A program made the position numbers and the translations under genes. From contig CAZCLE010000002.1 of NCBI GenBank assembly GCA_964499445.1, positions 1-64,000 on the forward strand: a stretch of 64,000 nt of DNA, given 5' to 3'. The DNA comes from GCA-2688105 sp964499445 (lineage in GTDB: Bacteria; Chloroflexota; Dehalococcoidia; Dehalococcoidales; GCA-2688105). Shown here one piece after another: positions 14,890-23,462 of the stretch (positions are counted from its first letter, which is position 1; each line of letters begins with the position of its first letter). The notes below the pieces were generated by a model. That model saw only the letters and a program-made list of their open reading frames with translations, ran no database searches and had not been told where the DNA came from.

Positions 14890-15977
14890 TTTATCACCCT
14901 CGGTATTAGTCCCGCCCTCAGGGCGAAGTCACAAAGGGTTACCGCTATCATGGCTTCCACCACCACCACCGCTCGGGGTACGATGCAGGCGTCATGTCTT
15001 CCCTTGATGGTCAGGCTGGCGCTTTCCATACTTTCCATATTTACTGTCTCCTGGCTTTTGGCGATAGAAGAGGTTGGCTTAACCGCTACCCTGACCACGA
15101 TGGGCATGCCATTACTTATTCCGCCCAGTATGCCACCAGCGTTATTGGTCGTGGTAACTATCTTATTATCTCTGATGGTGAATGGGTCATTATTCTCCGA
15201 GCCTCTTTTCACCGCCGCTGAGAAACCTGAGCCGAACTCGACCCCCTTGACGGCGGGGATGGCAAAAAGGGCTTTGGCTAGGTCTCCGTCTAGGGTGTCA
15301 AAGACCGGTTCCCCCAAGCCGACGGGCACATTGAGGGCTACGCCTTCTATGATGCCGCCGACACTATCACTCTCTTCTTTAGTCTTCTCAATTACTCTAA
15401 CCATCGCTTCGGCGGCTTCCGGGTCGGCACACCTGACCGGGTTTCTCTCCACGTTTTCTCTTATTTCTTCAAATGCCACTGGTTTGGCTTTTATGCCGCC
15501 TATGGCAACGGTGTGAGCCAGAACCTCAATACCAACCAGGTTGAGCAGTTTCTTAGCCAGGGCTCCAGCCATTACCAAGGAAGCGGTAATTCTTCCCGAG
15601 AATCTACCCCCACCCCGGAAATCGTTAAATCCCCCGTATTTCATAAAGGCGGTATAATCGGCGTGACCCGGTCGGGGCAGGAACCTCGTCCTTTCATATT
15701 CACTGGAATCAACATCCTTATTCCATATCAGCAGACAAATCGGGGCGCCGGTAGTGGTGCCGTTAAAGATGCCGGAAAAAATTTCTACCTTATCTTCCTC
15801 AGCCCTCTTGGTTGCCATCACCCCTATCCCCGGTTTTCTTTTGTCTACCTCTCTCTGAAGAGCCTCCTCAGTGATAGCCAGACCGGTGGGGCAGCCATCG
15901 ATAATGATGCCGACACATCGTCCGTGGCTTTCGCCAAAGCTGGTTATGGTGAAAAGCTTACCCAAACTATTTCCCAT
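14886..15977 (-). CDS. aroC: chorismate synthase
   Basis: FMN-dependent conversion of EPSP to chorismate. 363 aa, full length. Signatures: FGESHGRCVGIIIDGCPTGL, a long GHADYTAFMKYGGFNDFRGGGRFSGRIT block, GSENNDPF, NNAGGILGGISNGMPI and GRHDACIVPRAVVVVEAM. Overlaps aroA by 11 bases and pheA by 4, indicating translational coupling. Confidence 0.98.
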   Translation of the reverse strand: MGNSLGKLFTITSFGESHGRCVGIIIDGCPTGLAITEEALQREVDKRKPGIGVMATKRAEEDKVEIFSGIFNGTTTGAPICLLIWNKDVDSSEYERTRFLPRPGHADYTAFMKYGGFNDFRGGGRFSGRITASLVMAGALAKKLLNLVGIEVLAHTVAIGGIKAKPVAFEEIRENVERNPVRCADPEAAEAMVRVIEKTKEESDSVGGIIEGVALNVPVGLGEPVFDTLDGDLAKALFAIPAVKGVEFGSGFSAAVKRGSENNDPFTIRDNKIVTTTNNAGGILGGISNGMPIVVRVAVKPTSSIAKSQETVNMESMESASLTIKGRHDACIVPRAVVVVEAMIAVTLCDFALRAGLIPRVIK

Positions 15978-17232
15978 TTATCTTCACCTCCCCTCCTATG
16001 CTTTTTAGCTCCTCCCAGAACTGGGGATATGTCTTGGCAATGCATTCAGCGTCATTTATTACGGTGCCCCCAGCCTCTGAGCCAAGTATACCGAAGGCCA
16101 TGGCTAGCCGGTGGTCGCCTCTCGGGTCTATGACCGCACTTTTTGGTTTTAAGCCAGAGATGGTTAATCTATTTCTTTCCTCTATAGCTTTTATCCCCAT
16201 CTTTTCTAATCCTTCTCTTACCGCCGCCACCCGGTTTGATTCCTTGAGCCGTGCCCGGTCTATTCCGGTAAGCTCGCTTACCCCGTCGGCAGCGGCGGCC
16301 AGAATTGCCAGGGTGGGCAGAAGGTCAATGCAGTCGGATAGGTCGGCTCGTATCGCCTTTAGGCTTGACTTTCTCACTGTGACTGAGTTTTGGTTTATCT
16401 CCACCAAAGCGCCCATGTCCCTCAGGAAGTCTAATATTATCTTATCACCCTGCCGACTTTGTGGGTTCAGGTTTTCCACTTTCACCTCGCCGGATAAAGC
16501 CCCCAGCGCCAGGAAGTATGAAGCTGAGGACCAGTCGCCTTCTACTTCGTATTTGGCTGGTTTATAGGTTTGCTTTAATACCTCAAATCGCCTGAGGTCG
16601 GTGGAGGATTCTACTTTTATCCCGAATCTTTCCAGGCAGTCCAGGGTCATCAGGACAAATGGTTTTGATTCTAAGGGTGTGGTCAGTCTGATTTTAACAC
16701 CCTCCTCAGCCAGAGGAGATATGAGCAATAAGGCGGATACAAATTGAGAACTTACATTGCCCGGTAGTTCGGCTACGCCACCCTTCAGTCTGCCGCCGTC
16801 AACAATTACCGGGGCTATCTCACCATAACTTGAGCAATTCACCCCCAATTGGCTGAGGGCTTGGATTAATGGTTTGACCGGTCTCTGGGCAAGAGATAAG
16901 CCGGGGACTAAACGACACTTTCCGGGGATTAGTGAACAGATAGCCGTCATAAATCTCAAGGTCGCTGCCGATTCACCACAGAATAGGTCGGTATCTGGTT
17001 TATGGAAATTACCCCCGACTACTTTCCATAAGTCCTTCTGCTGGTAGACACGGGTGCCCACCTGGCTCAATACCTTTAGGGCGGCATTGGTATCCTCCGA
17101 AGTAAGGGGGCTTAATATTTCACTTTCGCCCCCGGCTAGAGCGGCGCACATCAGCCCCCTAATGGTGTAGCTTTTGGAAGCAGGGGCTCTCACCTTCCCT
17201 TTTATTTCGCTTTTATCAATTAAAGCTTTCAT
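15967..17232 (-). CDS. aroA: 3-phosphoshikimate 1-carboxyvinyltransferase (EPSP synthase)
   Basis: Joins shikimate 3-phosphate and phosphoenolpyruvate. 421 aa. Visible: PASKSYTIRGLMCAALAGG near the start (Lys and Ser binding the phosphates), ESAATLRFM where the more usual signature is NAGTAMR-like (a class II-like form), LPGNVSSQFVSALLL, EGDWSSASYFLALGAL and DPRGDHRLAMAFGILG near the end. Overlaps aroK by 17 bases. The ESAATLRF variant is often seen in EPSP synthases tolerant of substrate analogues; that is family knowledge, not tested here. Confidence 0.97.
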   Translation of the reverse strand: MKALIDKSEIKGKVRAPASKSYTIRGLMCAALAGGESEILSPLTSEDTNAALKVLSQVGTRVYQQKDLWKVVGGNFHKPDTDLFCGESAATLRFMTAICSLIPGKCRLVPGLSLAQRPVKPLIQALSQLGVNCSSYGEIAPVIVDGGRLKGGVAELPGNVSSQFVSALLLISPLAEEGVKIRLTTPLESKPFVLMTLDCLERFGIKVESSTDLRRFEVLKQTYKPAKYEVEGDWSSASYFLALGALSGEVKVENLNPQSRQGDKIILDFLRDMGALVEINQNSVTVRKSSLKAIRADLSDCIDLLPTLAILAAAADGVSELTGIDRARLKESNRVAAVREGLEKMGIKAIEERNRLTISGLKPKSAVIDPRGDHRLAMAFGILGSEAGGTVINDAECIAKTYPQFWEELKSIGGEVKINGK

Positions 17233-17743
17233 TCTCTTTCAACTGGCTTATTATTTGTTCGGCAACAGAAACGATGTTCAGCCGGGAAGTATTTATTTTG
17301 ATATCGGCGGCTCGTTCGTAAAAGGGCTTCCTGAATCTCAACAGCTCTCGTATCTCCACAGCCTTGTCAGGTACGTTAAGCAGGGGTCTCTTCCCCCCGT
17401 CACCTGATGTCCGTTTTAGTATTACCTGTGGCGAGGCGGTGAGGTAAACTATTATGGCTTCCAGCCTCAGCCGGTCGATGTTTATCTTGTTGAGGACTAT
17501 CCCGCCACCACAGGCGATTACCAGGTTTTGCTCCCGGGCAACCTTCTTGATGACCTCAATCTCAAGCTTGCGAAAAGCCACTTCGCCATTCTGCTGGAAT
17601 ATCTCAGGTATGGACTTCCCTGCCTTCCGCTCAATTAAGGCGTCAGTCTCAACAAACTCCTTATTTAGCTTTTCGGCTAGAACCTTACCTACCGTAGTTT
17701 TCCCCGTCCCCATGAAACCTATCAGGGCAATATTAGTTTTCAT
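17216..17743 (-). CDS. aroK: shikimate kinase
   Basis: ATP-dependent phosphorylation of shikimate. 175 aa. P-loop GFMGTGKTTVGK at residues 9-20, the shikimate-binding DALIERKAGKSIPEIF, FRKLEIEVI, and IACGGGIVL at about residue 80, then the lid TSGDGGKRPLL with its Arg. Overlaps aroE by 11 bases. Confidence 0.97.
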   Translation of the reverse strand: MKTNIALIGFMGTGKTTVGKVLAEKLNKEFVETDALIERKAGKSIPEIFQQNGEVAFRKLEIEVIKKVAREQNLVIACGGGIVLNKINIDRLRLEAIIVYLTASPQVILKRTSGDGGKRPLLNVPDKAVEIRELLRFRKPFYERAADIKINTSRLNIVSVAEQIISQLKENESFN

Positions 17744-18611
17744 TCGTTTGTAGTCCCTTAATTGCCTCTTCCCTCATCAGCTCGATTGGCTCCCTCAGGC
17801 CAGTCCACATCTCAACAGATGAAGCTCCCTGCCAGACAAGCATATCAACCCCGTTTATGGTCTTGGCACCGGCTGCCTCAGCTTCCCTCAGTAACCTCGT
17901 CTTGATGGGATTATACACGATGTCAAAAACAACCAGTCCGGGTTTGAGCAGTCTGGCCGGAACCGGGGTCTCACTAATATTGGGGCTCATACCCACACTG
18001 GTAGCGTTAACCAGGATATCCGCTCTGTCCAGCGTCATAGCCAGGTTTTCCTCGTCCAGCTTCAGGGCTTCAACCTCCTGGTTAAAGGTCTGGGAGAGCC
18101 GGTGGGCTAGCTCTTCTGCCCAATCCAGCTCTAATTGCCGGTTAAGGATAACCAGATGGGCGTCTCTTTCTGCCAGGACAAAGGAGATTGCCCTTGAGGC
18201 GCCACCGGCCCCCAGAATGACTATGTTTTTTCCCTCGGGTTCGGTTCCTCTTTCCAGCAAGGCCTGTAGAAATCCGGTGGCATCGGTATTGTAACCCGTC
18301 AGCACCCCGTCTTCATTGACTATGGTGTTAACCGCGCCTATCTTCTCGGCCAGAGGGTCTAGCTTATCCAGAAACGGGATAACGGCTACCTTGTGGGGTA
18401 TAGTAACATTCAGTCCCCTCATATTCAGGGCTTTCATGCCTTCAATAGCTTTGCCCAGGTCTTCCTTTCCCACCTTGAATGGAACATACAGATAATCCAT
18501 TCCCATCCGGTCAAAAGCGGCATTGTGCATTAGGGGGGACATAGTATGCTCTATGGGGTCGCCTATTATTCCACAGACCTTTGTTTTGCCTGGCATGACC
18601 TTACCTAGCAT
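17733..18611 (-). CDS. aroE: shikimate dehydrogenase
   Basis: NADPH reduction of 3-dehydroshikimate. Substrate site IGDPIEHTMSPLMHNAAF (Ser residues), catalytic Lys in NVTIPHKVAVIPF, NTIVNEDGVLTGYNTDATGF, NADP site ILGAGGASRAISFVL with NRQ after the second strand, VNATSVGMSP, and VDMLVWQGA near the end. ATG 18611 overlaps aroD by seven bases; an ATG at 18596, just before the conserved region, is an alternative start. Confidence 0.97.
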   Translation of the reverse strand: MLGKVMPGKTKVCGIIGDPIEHTMSPLMHNAAFDRMGMDYLYVPFKVGKEDLGKAIEGMKALNMRGLNVTIPHKVAVIPFLDKLDPLAEKIGAVNTIVNEDGVLTGYNTDATGFLQALLERGTEPEGKNIVILGAGGASRAISFVLAERDAHLVILNRQLELDWAEELAHRLSQTFNQEVEALKLDEENLAMTLDRADILVNATSVGMSPNISETPVPARLLKPGLVVFDIVYNPIKTRLLREAEAAGAKTINGVDMLVWQGASSVEMWTGLREPIELMREEAIKGLQTNEN

Positions 18612-19264
18612 TTTGCCACCATTTCGTAGATTTTCCTGAGGTCGGTCGCCGTTATCTGACCAGCGGCGGATTCTTTGCCTTTCTCAATTGACGCATAGGT
18701 GAAGTCTCCGCCAACCAGCGGGCAGAGAATCCGGCTGACTAAGCCCAGATGACCCATGGCGAAAGAGACTATTTTTGTGTTAGGAAACGATGAGATGAGC
18801 TGTAAGACGGTAACGTTGTCTTCAAAGCTTCGGGCGGTAGTAACCAGCTTACATACATCGGCACCGGCGTCTATCTGTCTTTGCACCATTGCTTTTATCT
18901 CATCAAAAGGGGGCGTTCCCTTCAAGTCATGAAATGAAATCAGGCATTTTGCCCTCGGTTTAATAAGCCCTATGGCTTCGCTCAGGTTTGCCGTCCTAAG
19001 CTCGATGTCAATCATATCTGCCCCCAGCTCGGTTGCCTTAAGCAGCTCGTCTATTCTTTCTGGTTCGCCTTTTCCCCATCTGCCGCCTTCGTCGGCTCGC
19101 CTATTGCAGGCTATCCACGGTTGGTTGAGTTGCTTAACCAGTTCTTGCCAGCCGTTACCGATGAGGTCGATTCTGACCTCGAATAAGTCGATGAGCGGTT
19201 CGATTTCTTTTATTGCTGCCAGGTCGTCGCTGACTATGACGGCACAAATTCTGGGTCTCTTCAT
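18605..19264 (-). CDS. aroD: 3-dehydroquinate dehydratase, type I
   Basis: Schiff-base (class I) dehydroquinase of 219 aa. Visible: FEVRIDL near residue 30, IACNRRADEGGRW, DMIDIEL, LISFHDLKGTPPFDEI with the active His, and VCKLVTTARSFED with the Schiff-base Lys, then VSFAMGHLGLVSRIL. I use the ATG at 19264, one base after the aroB stop; the longer frame begins with TTG. Small for the family but complete. Confidence 0.95.
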   Translation of the reverse strand: MKRPRICAVIVSDDLAAIKEIEPLIDLFEVRIDLIGNGWQELVKQLNQPWIACNRRADEGGRWGKGEPERIDELLKATELGADMIDIELRTANLSEAIGLIKPRAKCLISFHDLKGTPPFDEIKAMVQRQIDAGADVCKLVTTARSFEDNVTVLQLISSFPNTKIVSFAMGHLGLVSRILCPLVGGDFTYASIEKGKESAAGQITATDLRKIYEMVAKC

Positions 19265-19265
19265 T

Positions 19266-20339
19266 TTAACCAACCAAAGCCTGTTCTATTAAGGAAGGCC
19301 TTACTTTATCGGTGATAAACGCCTTTCCTATCGATGTCGGCAGGACGAATCTTATTTTGCCCTCCAAAACCTTTTTGTCGTGTTCCATTATTTGTATCAG
19401 TTTCTTTGCATCTAGGCTGGGGATTTCGGTGGGCAGGCCGGCTTTTTCAATAACACACTTCAACCTGGCTAGCTCATTCTGGTCAAGCATACCCATCTGG
19501 CTTGAGATTCTTCCCGCAGCCAGCATCCCGATGGCAATGGCTTCGCCGTGTTCCATTTTGAAATCCGAGGCTGATTCAATGGCGTGGCCTATGGTATGGC
19601 CATAGTTCAAAATACTTCTTAGTCCTAAATCCTTCTCATCTTTTTCCACTATCTCGGCTTTTATTTTGACTGAGCGGAAAACAGTCTCCTCAAGCAATCT
19701 GGCATCAAGCGATTTTATCCGGTCAAGATTTCTCTCAAGGTAGGCGAAGAACTCTTTATCCCAGATGACGGCACTTTTTATGGCTTCGGCTAATCCGTTA
19801 GCCAGTTCTTTGGCGGGAAGGGTTTTTAAGGTGTCGGTGTCCGAGATTACCAAGCTCGGTTGGTAGAATGCCCCAATTTTATTTTTCAATTGGCCGTGGT
19901 TTACTGCCACCTTACCGCCGATACTGCTATCGACTTGTGCCAGCAGGGTGGTTGGTATTTGTACCAGCGGCACCCCCCGTAGATAGGTGGCAGCCACGAA
20001 CCCGGCTAAGTCGCCAATAACTCCGCCACCTAAGGCTAATATCGGCGTTGTCCGTTCCGCATAGTGATTGGTTAATTCATGGTATAGCCTGCCCGCGGTG
20101 TCTAGTGATTTTTGCTCTTCTCCATCAGGAACCTCCAAGATGATTGCCTTGAAGCCATCCCTGGTGAGGCTCTGCTTCAGGGTATTACCATATAGCTTCT
20201 TCACTACGGGGTTGGTGACAATTATTACCTTGCCGGTAAACCCATTTTCTTCTAGCTGGTGTCCGGTATGGTCAAATATACCTGAACCTATATGGACCTC
20301 GTAGCTATTGCTGTTAAGTCTAACCTTAACCTTTCTCAT
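19266..20339 (-). CDS. aroB: 3-dehydroquinate synthase
   Basis: NAD- and metal-dependent cyclisation of DAHP. 357 aa. Signatures: IVTNPVV, PDGEEQKSLDTAGRLYHEL, LALGGGVIGDLAGFVAATYLRGV, QIPTTLLAQVDSSIGGKVAVNH, GLAEAIKSAVI, LNYGHTIGHAIE with metal His residues, and EHGEAIAIGM. The start overlaps the aroF end by 14 bases. Confidence 0.98.
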   Translation of the reverse strand: MRKVKVRLNSNSYEVHIGSGIFDHTGHQLEENGFTGKVIIVTNPVVKKLYGNTLKQSLTRDGFKAIILEVPDGEEQKSLDTAGRLYHELTNHYAERTTPILALGGGVIGDLAGFVAATYLRGVPLVQIPTTLLAQVDSSIGGKVAVNHGQLKNKIGAFYQPSLVISDTDTLKTLPAKELANGLAEAIKSAVIWDKEFFAYLERNLDRIKSLDARLLEETVFRSVKIKAEIVEKDEKDLGLRSILNYGHTIGHAIESASDFKMEHGEAIAIGMLAAGRISSQMGMLDQNELARLKCVIEKAGLPTEIPSLDAKKLIQIMEHDKKVLEGKIRFVLPTSIGKAFITDKVRPSLIEQALVG

Positions 20340-21417
20340 CCGATGTTACCTTAGTTTTTGTTGCTCTGGGGTGTATCAGTTTATGGATTCTCAGGCAGGT
20401 TTTGATGGTGTCTTTAAGTTCATCGGCAGTGATTGCCTGTTGAGCATCGACCAGTGCTTCCGCCGGGTCATAGTGCACCTCAATCATCAAGCCAAGAGCT
20501 CCGGCGGCTATAGCAGCGCAGCTCATATTGAAAATAAGGTCTCTGCGCCCGGTGCTATGACTGGGGTCAACGATAACCGGTAGGTAAGTCTCTTTCTGAA
20601 TGGCGGGAACAGCGGCCAGGTCAAGGGTATACCTGGTGTATGCCTTACCTTTGCCCAGAGGTAGTATTCCCCTCTCACAAAGAATGATATCCTTGTTGCT
20701 CTCGGCAGCAATGTATTCAGCAAAGGACAGGAATTCTTCAATACCAGCCCCAAAATGTCTTTTAAGCAGAACCGGTTTCTTCTTTCTGGCTGCCTTGGTG
20801 AGCAGGTCCTGGTCATACATATTTCTGGCTCCTATCTGGAGTATATCAACATAATCTGCCACCAGGTCGACCTGTGATTCCCCTCTTATTTCGGTTATTA
20901 CTGGCATTTGGAACATATCCCCGGCTTGGCGCAACCAGTTTAAGGTTTCCTCGGCTTTTTCCTGATTTATAGCTCCCAGTCCCTGGAAAGAGTGAACCGA
21001 ACTCCTCGGTTTAAAAATACCGCCTCTTAGAATGTGAGCCCCAGCCGTCTTCACCTCTTCGGCAATTCTAAATAGCTGTTTTTTACTCTCCACGGCACAG
21101 GGTCCAGCTATGAATACTGGTTCATTGCCACCTATGGTCACGTTCCCCACTTTAATCCTCCGGTACTTATGGGGGCTTTCAAAGAATTTACCATATTCCC
21201 GGCTAACTAGTTTATAGGGTCTCTCCACCCTCATCACCTCTTTTACGCCGGGGAGAATGGCAAAATGGTCAAACGGTATTTTCATTTCATCTCCGATGAA
21301 CCCAATCACACTCCTATACTCTCCCTGGCTAACATCGGCTCTTAGTCCCTGTCTCTTTATTTCTTCTATTACGTGAGCTATTTGTTCTGGTGTGGCATCT
21401 TTTTTCATTATTATCAT
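20326..21417 (-). CDS. aroF: 3-deoxy-7-phosphoheptulonate synthase (DAHP synthase)
   Basis: First shikimate-pathway enzyme, type I-beta. 363 aa. Residues 1 to about 70 form the ferredoxin-like regulatory domain seen in Thermotoga-type enzymes (ATPEQIAHVIEEIKRQGL, YRSVIGFIGDE), which in that family senses Tyr and Phe. The catalytic barrel follows: YKLVSREY, FIAGPCAVES, LRGGIFKPRSSVHSFQGLG, DILQIGARNMYDQDLL, PVLLKRHFG, ILCERGI and VDPSHSTGRRDLI. ATG 21417 has GGGAGAG just upstream. First gene of the aromatic operon, 30 bases after a leader terminator. Confidence 0.97.
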   Translation of the reverse strand: MIIMKKDATPEQIAHVIEEIKRQGLRADVSQGEYRSVIGFIGDEMKIPFDHFAILPGVKEVMRVERPYKLVSREYGKFFESPHKYRRIKVGNVTIGGNEPVFIAGPCAVESKKQLFRIAEEVKTAGAHILRGGIFKPRSSVHSFQGLGAINQEKAEETLNWLRQAGDMFQMPVITEIRGESQVDLVADYVDILQIGARNMYDQDLLTKAARKKKPVLLKRHFGAGIEEFLSFAEYIAAESNKDIILCERGILPLGKGKAYTRYTLDLAAVPAIQKETYLPVIVDPSHSTGRRDLIFNMSCAAIAAGALGLMIEVHYDPAEALVDAQQAITADELKDTIKTCLRIHKLIHPRATKTKVTSDEKG

Positions 21418-21447
21418 TTTACTCTCCCAATATTATACTCTTACTAA

Positions 21448-21476
21448 AATAGGAAAACCCTCCGTCTGGGAGGGTT
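21448..21476 (-). terminator. leader terminator of the aromatic operon
   Basis: Minus strand AACCCTCC (21476-21469) / GGAGGGTT (21463-21456), five-base loop, then TTTTCCTATTTT. It lies between the leader peptide frame and aroF, so it would control read-through into the operon. Confidence 0.75.
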
Positions 21477-21521
21477 CTTTTTGAACTTTCTGCTTTAGAT
21501 TTGTTGCCTTAATAATTGTAG

Positions 21522-21593
21522 TTACATCTTCATACCAAATCCCCCCAAGCGCACCGTGTGCGCTCCGGAAATATAAAATAAGTATAGTACCAT
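21522..21593 (-). CDS. putative aromatic leader peptide, 23 aa
   Basis: Minus-strand ATG frame whose first eight residues are MVLYLFYI, so three of codons 4-7 are Tyr, Phe and Tyr; a further Phe is at 19. A weak AGG lies five bases upstream. Inside it, GCGCAC/GTGCGC can form a hairpin, and GGGGGGATT (codons 17-19) can pair with the 5' arm of the downstream terminator. Those are the parts of a ribosome-stalling attenuator for a Phe/Tyr operon. Not verified by conservation here. Confidence 0.5.
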   Translation of the reverse strand: MVLYLFYISGAHTVRLGGFGMKM

Positions 21594-21649
21594 GCGCCTG
21601 AGGTAATATTAATTAACATGCTCTATCTATACCCGGTTTATTTTAAGCT

Positions 21650-21678
21650 AATATAGCACATGAAATATGGTTTGTCAA
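21650..21678 (-). promoter_or_regulatory. promoter of the aromatic operon
   Basis: Minus strand TTGACA (21678-21673), 17-base spacer, TATATT (21655-21650). The predicted start near 21643 gives a leader of about 225 bases before aroF. Confidence 0.85.
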
Positions 21679-21809
21679 CATGTTTTATTGGCGGTCGGGT
21701 AGAATATGTTATCACAGCCTTAGCCTGAAGCTGGTTTGCCGAATATGTGGGTTGGGATGAGAGGATGATGTCCGTTAAACTGAGACGCAGTAACTCCTTC
21801 AATCCTGGC

Positions 21810-21838
21810 TGGACAGGGTTAAAGAGAAAGGCTATAAT
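21810..21838 (+). promoter_or_regulatory. promoter of hpt
   Basis: TGGACA (21810-21815), 17-base spacer, TATAAT (21833-21838), about 20 bases before the AAGGAAGG ribosome site of hpt. Confidence 0.75.
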
Positions 21839-21865
21839 CTCACGGCTGGATTAAGGAAGGTAGAT

Positions 21866-22399
21866 ATGCGTTCTCAACCCAAACCCCGCATTCTTTTTAC
21901 CAGGGGCGAGATAGAAGCCACGGTTAAGAGGCTGGCGGCTGAAATCAAGCGGGATTTTCAGGATAAGCACCCCCTGTTGATAGGTGTTCTTAAAGGCTCT
22001 TTCGTGTTTATGGCTGACCTGGTTCGACGGCTTGATTTCCCGCTGGAGGTGGAGTTTATCAGGCTATCCAGCTATGGCGGGGCTATGGAGAGTTCGGGGA
22101 AGATTAAAGTGGTGCAAGGTCTGCGCACTAAAGTTATAGGCCGGGATGTATTGGTGATTGAGGATATAGTAGATACTGGTCTGTCTATTTCTTTCCTTCT
22201 GGATTACCTGCGGAAGAAAAAGCCTGCTTCTTTGAAGCTTTGTGCCCTGACCGATAAACCTTCCCGGCGACAGGTTCCAGTTACTATTGACTATCTGGGG
22301 TTCACTGTTCCCAATAAGTTCATAGTGGGCTATGGCTTAGATTGGGACGAGAAGTTTCGCTATCTTCCTGACATCTGCACTTTAGAGGACGATATATGA
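21866..22399 (+). CDS. hpt: hypoxanthine phosphoribosyltransferase
   Basis: Purine salvage enzyme of 177 aa. The PRPP-binding motif is VLVIEDIVDTGLS at about residues 93-105, preceded by IGVLKGSFVFMADLVRRL and the flexible-loop SSYGG. The purine-binding end is KFIVGYGLDWDEKFRYLPDIC. ATG 21866 follows AAGGAAGG. Monocistronic with its own promoter. No T-run follows, but a stem built on TTCCCGG/CCGGGAG lies at about 22423-22445. Confidence 0.95.
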   Translation: MRSQPKPRILFTRGEIEATVKRLAAEIKRDFQDKHPLLIGVLKGSFVFMADLVRRLDFPLEVEFIRLSSYGGAMESSGKIKVVQGLRTKVIGRDVLVIEDIVDTGLSISFLLDYLRKKKPASLKLCALTDKPSRRQVPVTIDYLGFTVPNKFIVGYGLDWDEKFRYLPDICTLEDDI

Positions 22400-22454
22400 T
22401 GTTTTTGTGGAGACATATGCCCTTCCCGGATATCCAGCCGGGAGGCTGACTTCA

Positions 22455-22484
22455 TTGACTCTACATTTTATAGAGTGGTAAAAT
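22455..22484 (+). promoter_or_regulatory. promoter of the racemase-family gene
   Basis: TTGACT (22455-22460), 18-base spacer, TAAAAT (22479-22484), followed by AAAGGAGGG before the ATG at 22522. Confidence 0.65.
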
Positions 22485-22521
22485 TGAATTGAAGGTATAA
22501 GAACTAGGAAAGGAGGGAAAT

Positions 22522-23307
22522 ATGGAAGAAGACGTATGCAAGCAGAACCTTAAGGGGTGGAGGGCGGAAGTAGGCATGTTAGCCCCGGTGGCGGAAATGT
22601 ATCGGGAGTATGAAGTCGTGGCTCCAGAGGGAGTCAGGTTCTCCAGGGCACTATTGGGGCTGGAGGCGGTTACTCCTGAAGCGCTCAGGAAGATGGCTGA
22701 TAATGTGGTGAGCGAATCCAAAAAGCTGTGTATTGGTCATAAACCTGACCTGATATGCCTCGGCTGCACCTCCGGCTCATTTGTCGGTGGACCAGGCTAT
22801 GACGAAGGTCTCATTAAACAGATCGAAGACGCTACCGGTATACCCGCTACAACTACCGCCACCGCATTACGGGTGGTATTCAAGGAGCTGGGTATTAAGA
22901 AAATTGCCATGTGCGGCCCTTATTTGAAGGAAGTCTTTGACATAGCCATAGATTTCTTCAAGGCCTATGGTATTGAAACCCTTCACCTGGAGTACCTGGG
23001 ATACAATAAAACTGAGGAGTTCTGGGACTACCGCCACAATCCTTACCCGGTCTACAAATTAATTAAGGATAGTCACCAAGCGGCACCCGACGCCGATTGT
23101 GTGTTTGTCAGCTGTATGTGGAGTCGTATACTGGGGATAGTGGATACGGCTGAGGAAGAAATCGGGAAGCCAGTCATATCAAGTTGCAATGCAGTGCTGT
23201 ATAATATTTTAAAGATGCTGCAGATTCCCGACCCCGTTTACCATTACGGGCAGCTTTTGCAGAGGCCTCGTCTGGCGCCGACGCCAGTAGCAGCGGCGGT
23301 TAGATAG
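22522..23307 (+). CDS. Asp/Glu racemase superfamily protein (maleate isomerase / arylmalonate decarboxylase type)
   Basis: 261 aa. The plan is that of maleate cis-trans isomerase and arylmalonate decarboxylase: IGHKPDLICLGCTSGSFVGG carries the first active Cys region, IPATTTATALRVVFKELGIKKIAMCGPY is the repeated strand-helix unit, and VISSCNAVLYNILKML carries the second Cys. The first Cys lies in LGCTSG as in the isomerase branch. Substrate cannot be told from sequence. AAAGGAGGG precedes the ATG. It stands alone between hpt and the folate genes. Confidence 0.8.
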   Translation: MEEDVCKQNLKGWRAEVGMLAPVAEMYREYEVVAPEGVRFSRALLGLEAVTPEALRKMADNVVSESKKLCIGHKPDLICLGCTSGSFVGGPGYDEGLIKQIEDATGIPATTTATALRVVFKELGIKKIAMCGPYLKEVFDIAIDFFKAYGIETLHLEYLGYNKTEEFWDYRHNPYPVYKLIKDSHQAAPDADCVFVSCMWSRILGIVDTAEEEIGKPVISSCNAVLYNILKMLQIPDPVYHYGQLLQRPRLAPTPVAAAVR

Positions 23308-23462
23308 TGAGTAAGTCTTAGTCAAGATTATATAGGCTATTGAGTTTAAGAGAACTCAGGGAACCGGAATAAAAGAAGCTGAGAAACGAAGATTTTTATA
23401 CTGTTGTTGAAATGCCTTTAAGCTCAGAACAGGTAAGTTTATATTATTTTTGAGGGCTTACC

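Noticed and set aside
21448..21650. T-box riboswitch before aroF
   Set aside because: I find no T-box sequence or specifier stem; a leader peptide with aromatic codons explains the region better.
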